A stretch of 7,871 bases of DNA. It comes from Bifidobacteriaceae bacterium. Its GTDB lineage: Bacteria > Actinomycetota > Actinomycetes > Actinomycetales > WQXJ01. The notes beneath the pieces are model-generated. The model was not told the DNA's origin, made no database searches, and saw only the letters and a list, made by a program, of their open reading frames with translations. Where the stretch lies: contig JAIRXV010000264.1 of the NCBI GenBank assembly GCA_031268115.1, positions 1 through 7,871 of the forward strand, given 5' to 3'. Positions within the stretch are counted from its first letter, which is position 1; every line of letters begins with the position of its first letter. This document shows positions 6,001 through 7,871 of the stretch, piece by piece. The position numbers were made by a program, and so were the translations under genes.

Positions 6001-7871
6001 GCACCGAGGTTAGCGGGGTGTATCCGCTAGCGGCTGGCGGCACGTACTGGTTTGCGGACTACGCCATCGACGGTATTCGCCAATCGGGCACCCAGGATGT
6101 CTACGTCTATGTGGTGCCCAACGCCTGGCAGCCGGGCGACTGCGCCGCCGCCCACCGGCCCAACGGACTTCAAACCCCCGTGTCTCTCGACTTCGGCGCC
6201 CCGCGGGCGGGCGAACTGGAATGTTCAGACCCGGCCGGCCAGGCCGGCACGGTCGCGGCTGCGGCTGGCCCCGTCGCGGGCACGGGCCGTGAGACCGAAG
6301 GCCGGTCTTGCGAGCTGCCCGCGGGAACGGGCGCCGTCACGGTCTCGGCGAGCGTTGAATCCACGTTCAACGAATGGGCGCAAGGTTGGCTTGATGTGCG
6401 CTTCTATGACGCGGACGGCACAGAGTTGACCGCTAACGGCGGCGTGGGCACCGCCGCACGCAAGCAAGCGTCCAAGATGGTTCAACTCGCCGGCCTGTAC
6501 CGATACCGGTTAGGGCCCTGGATGGGGGATTTCGCGGGCCTAGCGGTTAGCGAGTCGCTTGTGGTGCCACCGGGTGCGGTCAGCGCGACCGTTTATGCGG
6601 TCACGACATCCGAGGCGAACACACCCAAGGCTGGCACGTTGACCCTCACCGGCTTGGATCTAGACCGCGGGGTGGTCCTCGATCCGATTGGCGAGAGTTT
6701 CGGTGCCGCCTCCTACCCCCAAGGATTCGAAAAGACGCTCTTCGGCGACGACGAAGCGCTGCGCTGGACCTTCGAGACAGTTCCGGCCACATCCGCCGGT
6801 GAGTTGACCTTCGAAGTCAAGGACATCGACGGTGCGATCGTCGCCAAGCGGGTCGCCACCCAGCAGGCGGGTGTCGCTGGCGCGTTGCACGTCGAACTCA
6901 ACCCCCTGGAAACGGGCTACTACACGGTCGAGGCACACTTCAGCGGCACGGTCGGCGAGGTTGGGACGTGGACTAGCGCCTTCGTTGTGCTGCCGCCCGA
7001 CATGCCCGAGGTGGACACTCGGTTCGGCATCGATGCGCAGTTGGTTTGGGGCGCTGGCCCACCTGAGGCAAGCCGCCGTTCGGCCGCAATGCTGGCGCAA
7101 CTGGGCGTTGGATCCACCCGGGACCGCATGAGCTGGGCCGAGGCATCGCCATCATGCGACGCCTCGTGGACCGAACCCCACGGTGGGCGCGTCAGTCTGG
7201 TCGCGGGAGAGTTGCACGATTTGGGCGGGATCGAAGACGTGCAGATGTTCGAAGATTCCCCCGCCTGCGCCCGTCCAGGAAACGAAGAAGAACCCGATGC
7301 GGCGCCGAACGACTATGCTGCCGCCTACAATTTCGGTGTGGCGTACGCCAACTGGGCAAAGACCGGCAACGTGCGTTCGATCGAGGTCTGGAACGAGCAA
7401 AACGCGACCAACTTCTTCCGTGGTTACCCATGGCAGTACGCTTCGATGCTCAAAGCCTTCACGGCTGGTGTCAAATCCGTCGCCCCAGGGGACGGTCAAG
7501 AAGCGGTGCGAGTATTGATTGGCGCCTCCGCGGACTATCCCGGCCAGTTTACCGAAGAGGTCTACCTCAACAACGTGGGCCCCTACTTCGATGTCCGCAA
7601 TCAACACTTCTATCGCGGCAATTCGTTTAGCTCCTACGAACCGGCGGATCTGCTCGATTTCCTTGCGGCCGATCCGGACGATATGGCCAATCCGAGGCCC
7701 GGTATGACCGGGTCGATCGCCGAAGTGGAACAGGGCGCCGGGGTGGCGGATAAGCCCGGTTGGTTGACCGAGACGGGTTGGGCGATGAATCGCGACGATG
7801 CCGGATCATTCGCCGATGGCGAGATCGACCAAGCGCAATACCTGGTCAAGAGCTACGCCCAGGGGTTCGCC
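1..7871 (+). CDS. Giant modular secreted/surface protein with three tandem clan GH-A glycoside-hydrolase-like domains and Ig-like domains (partial at both ends)
   Basis: One reading frame (codons starting at base 3, 6, 9...) runs through the entire window without a stop, giving at least 2,623 residues. Bases 1-2 are the tail of a codon. The frame was checked against block positions at more than twenty points and never shifts. The product alternates beta-sandwich modules with three TIM-barrel domains that carry GH-A acid/base and nucleophile glutamates (237/361, 1401/1515, 2465/2590). Cysteines occur in conserved pairs, as expected for an exported protein with disulfides. The likely role is extracellular hydrolysis of a polysaccharide or glycoconjugate combined with binding or adhesion; this is inferred from domain type. 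Start, signal peptide, C-terminal anchor and stop are all outside the window, so export and anchoring are not directly shown. Automated pipelines might simply call it an Ig-like domain-containing or hypothetical protein. That the frame is coding is near certain; the enzymatic role is probable; the substrate is unknown. Confidence 0.95.
3..59 (+). other. C-terminal end of an upstream domain, probably a jelly-roll like the one at 6306-6680
   Basis: The first 19 residues (GNATLLSLGALPQDVSL) resemble the last strand of the jelly-roll domain in unit 2 (AGTLTLTGLDLDRGVVL, from 6633). In both places a pre-barrel sandwich follows directly. This suggests another unit upstream that ended in the same kind of domain. 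The match is short, so the call is tentative. Confidence 0.45.
60..353 (+). other. Pre-barrel beta-sandwich domain, copy 1
   Basis: Window residues about 20-117. It has alternating hydrophobic strands and the landmarks LKWDF, LTLTRDDGASTQW, GYYDVTASFPGAQDW and TGSVVAVDG, ending directly at the barrel entry RFGVDAGLSW. The same landmarks occur at 3540-3839 and, weaker, at 6681-7019. The fold is probably an Ig-like or fibronectin-like sandwich packed against the barrel N-terminus. I do not recognise a named family. Confidence 0.7.
354..1613 (+). other. Glycoside-hydrolase-like TIM barrel (clan GH-A), copy 1, with C-terminal beta subdomain
   Basis: Residues 118-537, about 420 residues, the size of a GH-A barrel plus a small beta-sandwich. 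Seen in order: entry FGVDAGLSW; GSVRDRYRVSD on strand 2; the acid/base motif VEVGNEP with Glu237 after strand 4; FFDGYPFQYASALKAF on the following helix; RNEHWYPE (His312, Tyr314); nucleophile motif WVTELG with Glu361; and YFYWQTLLEQC with Trp406 on strand 8. The 124-residue spacing of the glutamates is normal for GH-A enzymes such as GH5 and GH39. The tail (TVYFADGTAVTW, KNMYGRPV, PPYLLSN) is the small beta subdomain often attached to such barrels. Cys170/176 and Cys413/423 are likely disulfides. Known for the clan: retaining hydrolysis with two glutamates. The exact family and substrate cannot be assigned by eye; GH39-like or GH5-like are the closest impressions. Confidence 0.8.
1614..2135 (+). 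other. Linker plus domain D, copy 1 (Ig-like, paired cysteines)
   Basis: A Pro/Thr/Ser-containing linker (1614-1700) is followed by a beta-rich domain at residues about 567-711. Landmarks shared with unit 2 are IKINGLEPR, VQARAGNANEDVSAETVFAC, GGYRCQFTV and ATGKWTD. Cys632 and Cys654 are 22 residues apart, exactly as in copy 2 (1774, 1796), so a disulfide is likely. It looks like a surface-protein Ig-like fold; I do not recognise a named family. Confidence 0.65.
2136..2375 (+). other. Ig-like domain A, copy 1
   Basis: Residues 712-791, about 80 residues. The pattern ITGMAYEGQTVTVETD, then ARYAWHYLD, then GNTYTVAAGDFEE and VTVLAYDAAGQVI matches a common short Ig-like repeat of actinobacterial surface proteins: a G-x-x-x-x-G-Q-T opening strand, a central Tyr-x-Trp strand and a TYTV turn. 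It probably acts as a spacer or adhesion module. Confidence 0.65.
2388..2777 (+). other. Domain E, copy 1 (unrecognised, WAFDW motif)
   Basis: Residues 796-925. Features shared with copy 2 at 5814-6203 are WAFDW, TVGA followed by Cys838, YGFASPYVANAAW, GGTYWF, VYLYAVPADW and Cys904. The cysteines are 66 residues apart (68 in copy 2). The predicted content is mostly strands. I cannot link it to a known family; it could be a binding module, since exposed Trp/Tyr residues are frequent. Confidence 0.6.
2808..3197 (+). other. Domain F (invasin/Big_1-like Ig domain), only in unit 1
   Basis: Residues 936-1065. The stretch ITATVRDSQGKAVTDAASKLTA has the strand-turn pattern of bacterial Ig-like (invasin, Big_1) domains, where a strand is followed by D-x-x-G-x-x-V. 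It continues through FTCAREPVDGACVDGDYSI, where two Cys probably pair, to LDLPVLFSL. Unit 2 has nothing equivalent here. Confidence 0.55.
3198..3518 (+). other. Invasin-like (Big_1) Ig domain, only in unit 1
   Basis: Residues 1066-1172, about 107 residues, the size of a Big_1 domain. Typical features are ANPVSSALAGESLSVRASL, then DAYGNVPAGGVSVSFAM (the D-x-x-G-N-P-V-x-G-x-x-V core), then GMASVTATSEQAGVCQVSA. Cysteines are at 1073, 1118 and 1151. In the family such domains are rod-forming spacers of adhesins. A Pro-rich linker (3519-3539) leads into unit 2. Confidence 0.75.
3540..3839 (+). other. Pre-barrel beta-sandwich domain, copy 2
   Basis: Residues 1180-1279. Landmarks match copy 1 closely: LTWDFAVEP, LTATRDDGAASQW, GYYEVAATFPDAQPW and TGSVVVADG, running into RLGIDARPSW. 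It starts straight after the Pro-rich linker that closes unit 1. Confidence 0.7.
3840..5078 (+). other. Glycoside-hydrolase-like TIM barrel (clan GH-A), copy 2, with C-terminal beta subdomain
   Basis: Residues 1280-1692, about 413 residues, a close paralogue of the first barrel. Seen in order: LGIDARPSW; GSVRDRFQPEDLD; acid/base VEFSNEP with Glu1401; FFDGYPFEYASALKAF; GNEHWYPE (His1478, Tyr1480); nucleophile WLTEIG with Glu1515; and FHWQTLLDQC with Trp1560. The glutamates are 114 residues apart, ten fewer than in copy 1, because the loop between HWYPE and WLTEIG is shorter. The C-terminal part repeats TVYFSDGRAVTW, KNMYGRTV and PYLLSG. Cys1332/1340 and Cys1567/1578 match the cysteine pairs of copy 1. 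All catalytic landmarks are intact, so there is no sign that this copy is a dead pseudo-enzyme. Confidence 0.8.
5079..5555 (+). other. Linker plus domain D, copy 2
   Basis: An Ala/Pro-rich linker (5079-5138) is followed by residues about 1713-1851. LEINGKQIEPR, VRARAGNDNRDVSAQTQFEC, GGYLCQFTA and ATGKWTD align with copy 1. Cys1774 and Cys1796 keep the 22-residue spacing. Confidence 0.65.
5556..5801 (+). other. Ig-like domain A, copy 2
   Basis: Residues 1852-1933. LTGKPYVGQTMTAAAD, AQYVWRYRD, NTYTVRQEDIDG and IEVAAVDAQGNVIAETWF align with copy 1 and with the same actinobacterial Ig-like pattern. Confidence 0.65.
5814..6203 (+). other. Domain E, copy 2 (unrecognised, WAFDW motif)
   Basis: Residues 1938-2067. 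It shares WAFDW, FTVGAPC (Cys1979), YGFDSPYPANAA, GGTYWF, VYVYVVPNAW and Cys2047 with copy 1. The same length and cysteine layout in both copies argue for one folded module rather than a linker. Confidence 0.6.
6204..6305 (+). other. Ala/Gly-rich interdomain linker
   Basis: Residues 2068-2101 have low-complexity composition (GQAGTVAAAAGPVAGTG) with one Cys and no strand pattern. It sits exactly where units 1 and 2 stop being alike and leads into the jelly-roll-like domain. Confidence 0.55.
6306..6680 (+). other. Jelly-roll, carbohydrate-binding-like domain, only in unit 2 (a copy may end at the window start)
   Basis: Residues 2102-2226. VTVSASVES, then GWLDVRFYDADGTEL, then SLVVPPGAVSATVYAV (residues 2185-2200) and GTLTLTGLDLD follow the strand order of galactose-binding-like and CBM-like jelly-rolls. 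In these, a D-x-D-G turn is followed by a V-P-P-G-A strand and a closing strand. A sugar-binding role is inferred from the fold and the neighbouring barrels; binding residues cannot be named. Confidence 0.5.
6681..7019 (+). other. Pre-barrel beta-sandwich domain, copy 3
   Basis: Residues 2227-2339. LRWTFETVP, LTFEVKDIDGAIV and GYYTVEAHFSGTVGEV align with copies 1 and 2 but at lower similarity, and the end is longer (TSAFVVLPPDMPEVD) before the barrel entry RFGIDAQLVW. Confidence 0.6.
7020..7871 (+). other. Glycoside-hydrolase-like TIM barrel (clan GH-A), copy 3, diverged and truncated by the window end
   Basis: Residues 2340-2623. FGIDAQLVW and GSTRDRMSWAEAS (with the Trp usual in GH39-type barrels at this strand) are followed by the acid/base motif IEVWNEQN with Glu2465. 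Next come FFRGYPWQYASMLKAF, RNQHFYRG (His2535, Tyr2537) and the nucleophile motif GWLTETG with Glu2590, 125 residues after the acid/base. NEQ replaces NEP and HFY replaces HWY. Cys2385 and Cys2422 are 37 apart, where copies 1 and 2 have a close pair. An acidic loop (GNEEEPDAAPND) precedes strand 4. Strand 8 and the C-terminal subdomain are outside the window. The active site looks intact but a different specificity is plausible. Confidence 0.75.

Larger units (their letters stand above)
3540..6680 (+). repeat. Tandem protein-coding unit 2: sandwich - barrel - D - A - E - linker - jelly-roll
   Basis: Second complete copy, about 1,047 residues. The distance from its YASALKAF motif (4245) to the unit 3 counterpart (7437) is 3,192 bases, or 1,064 codons, so it is about 100 residues shorter than unit 1. 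The difference lies in the tail, where two Ig/invasin-like domains are replaced by a linker and one jelly-roll-like domain. Confidence 0.85.
6681..7871 (+). repeat. Tandem protein-coding unit 3, cut by the window end: sandwich - barrel
   Basis: Third copy, with only the opening sandwich and most of the barrel present. It is recognisably homologous to units 1 and 2 (RFGIDAQLVW entry, FFRGYPWQYASMLKAF, GWLTETG) but more diverged than those two are from each other. Domains D, A and E, if present, would follow beyond the window. Confidence 0.8.

Noticed and set aside
1..7871. CRISPR array, tRNA/rRNA gene, insertion sequence or prophage signal
   Set aside because: No short regularly spaced repeats, structured RNA signatures, terminal inverted repeats or transposase/integrase motifs were seen. 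The entire window is accounted for by coding sequence.

Overview
The whole window lies inside one very large plus-strand gene. Reading codons from base 3 to base 7871, I meet no stop codon: 2,623 consecutive codons, open at both ends. No start codon, ribosome binding site, promoter, stop or terminator of this gene is in view. GC content is high (by eye a little above 60%), the residues are rich in Ala, Gly, Asp, Val and Thr, and the architecture is a chain of beta-sandwich (Ig-like) domains with enzyme barrels. This fits a secreted or cell-surface protein of a high-GC Gram-positive bacterium (Actinomycetota). The taxon is an inference, because no signal peptide or cell-wall anchor is inside the window. 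Residue numbers below are window residues: codon start divided by three, so residue 1 is bases 3-5.

The protein is built from tandem units. Unit 1 (about 60-3539) has a beta-sandwich, then a TIM-barrel glycoside-hydrolase-like domain of clan GH-A type (354-1613), then domain D, an Ig-like domain A and an unrecognised domain E. It ends with two further Ig/invasin-like domains. Unit 2 (about 3540-6680) repeats the order sandwich, barrel (3840-5078), D, A, E. It then ends differently, in an Ala/Gly-rich linker and a jelly-roll, carbohydrate-binding-like domain. Unit 3 (from about 6681) again opens with sandwich and barrel (7020 onward) and is cut by the window edge. The first 19 residues resemble the end of the jelly-roll that closes unit 2, so at least one more module probably lies upstream.

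All three barrels keep the two glutamates expected of a retaining GH-A enzyme: an Asn-Glu acid/base (residues 237, 1401, 2465) and a Thr-Glu nucleophile (361, 1515, 2590). They also keep a His-x-Tyr signature between them. Barrels 1 and 2 are close paralogues. Barrel 3 is clearly diverged (NEQ instead of NEP, HFY instead of HWY, different cysteines). The simplest reading is a giant extracellular protein carrying three or more potentially active glycosidase domains on a scaffold of adhesion and sugar-binding domains, possibly for degrading a host or plant glycan at the cell surface. The substrate cannot be told from the sequence.

There is no intergenic stretch, RNA gene, mobile element or CRISPR array in the window.
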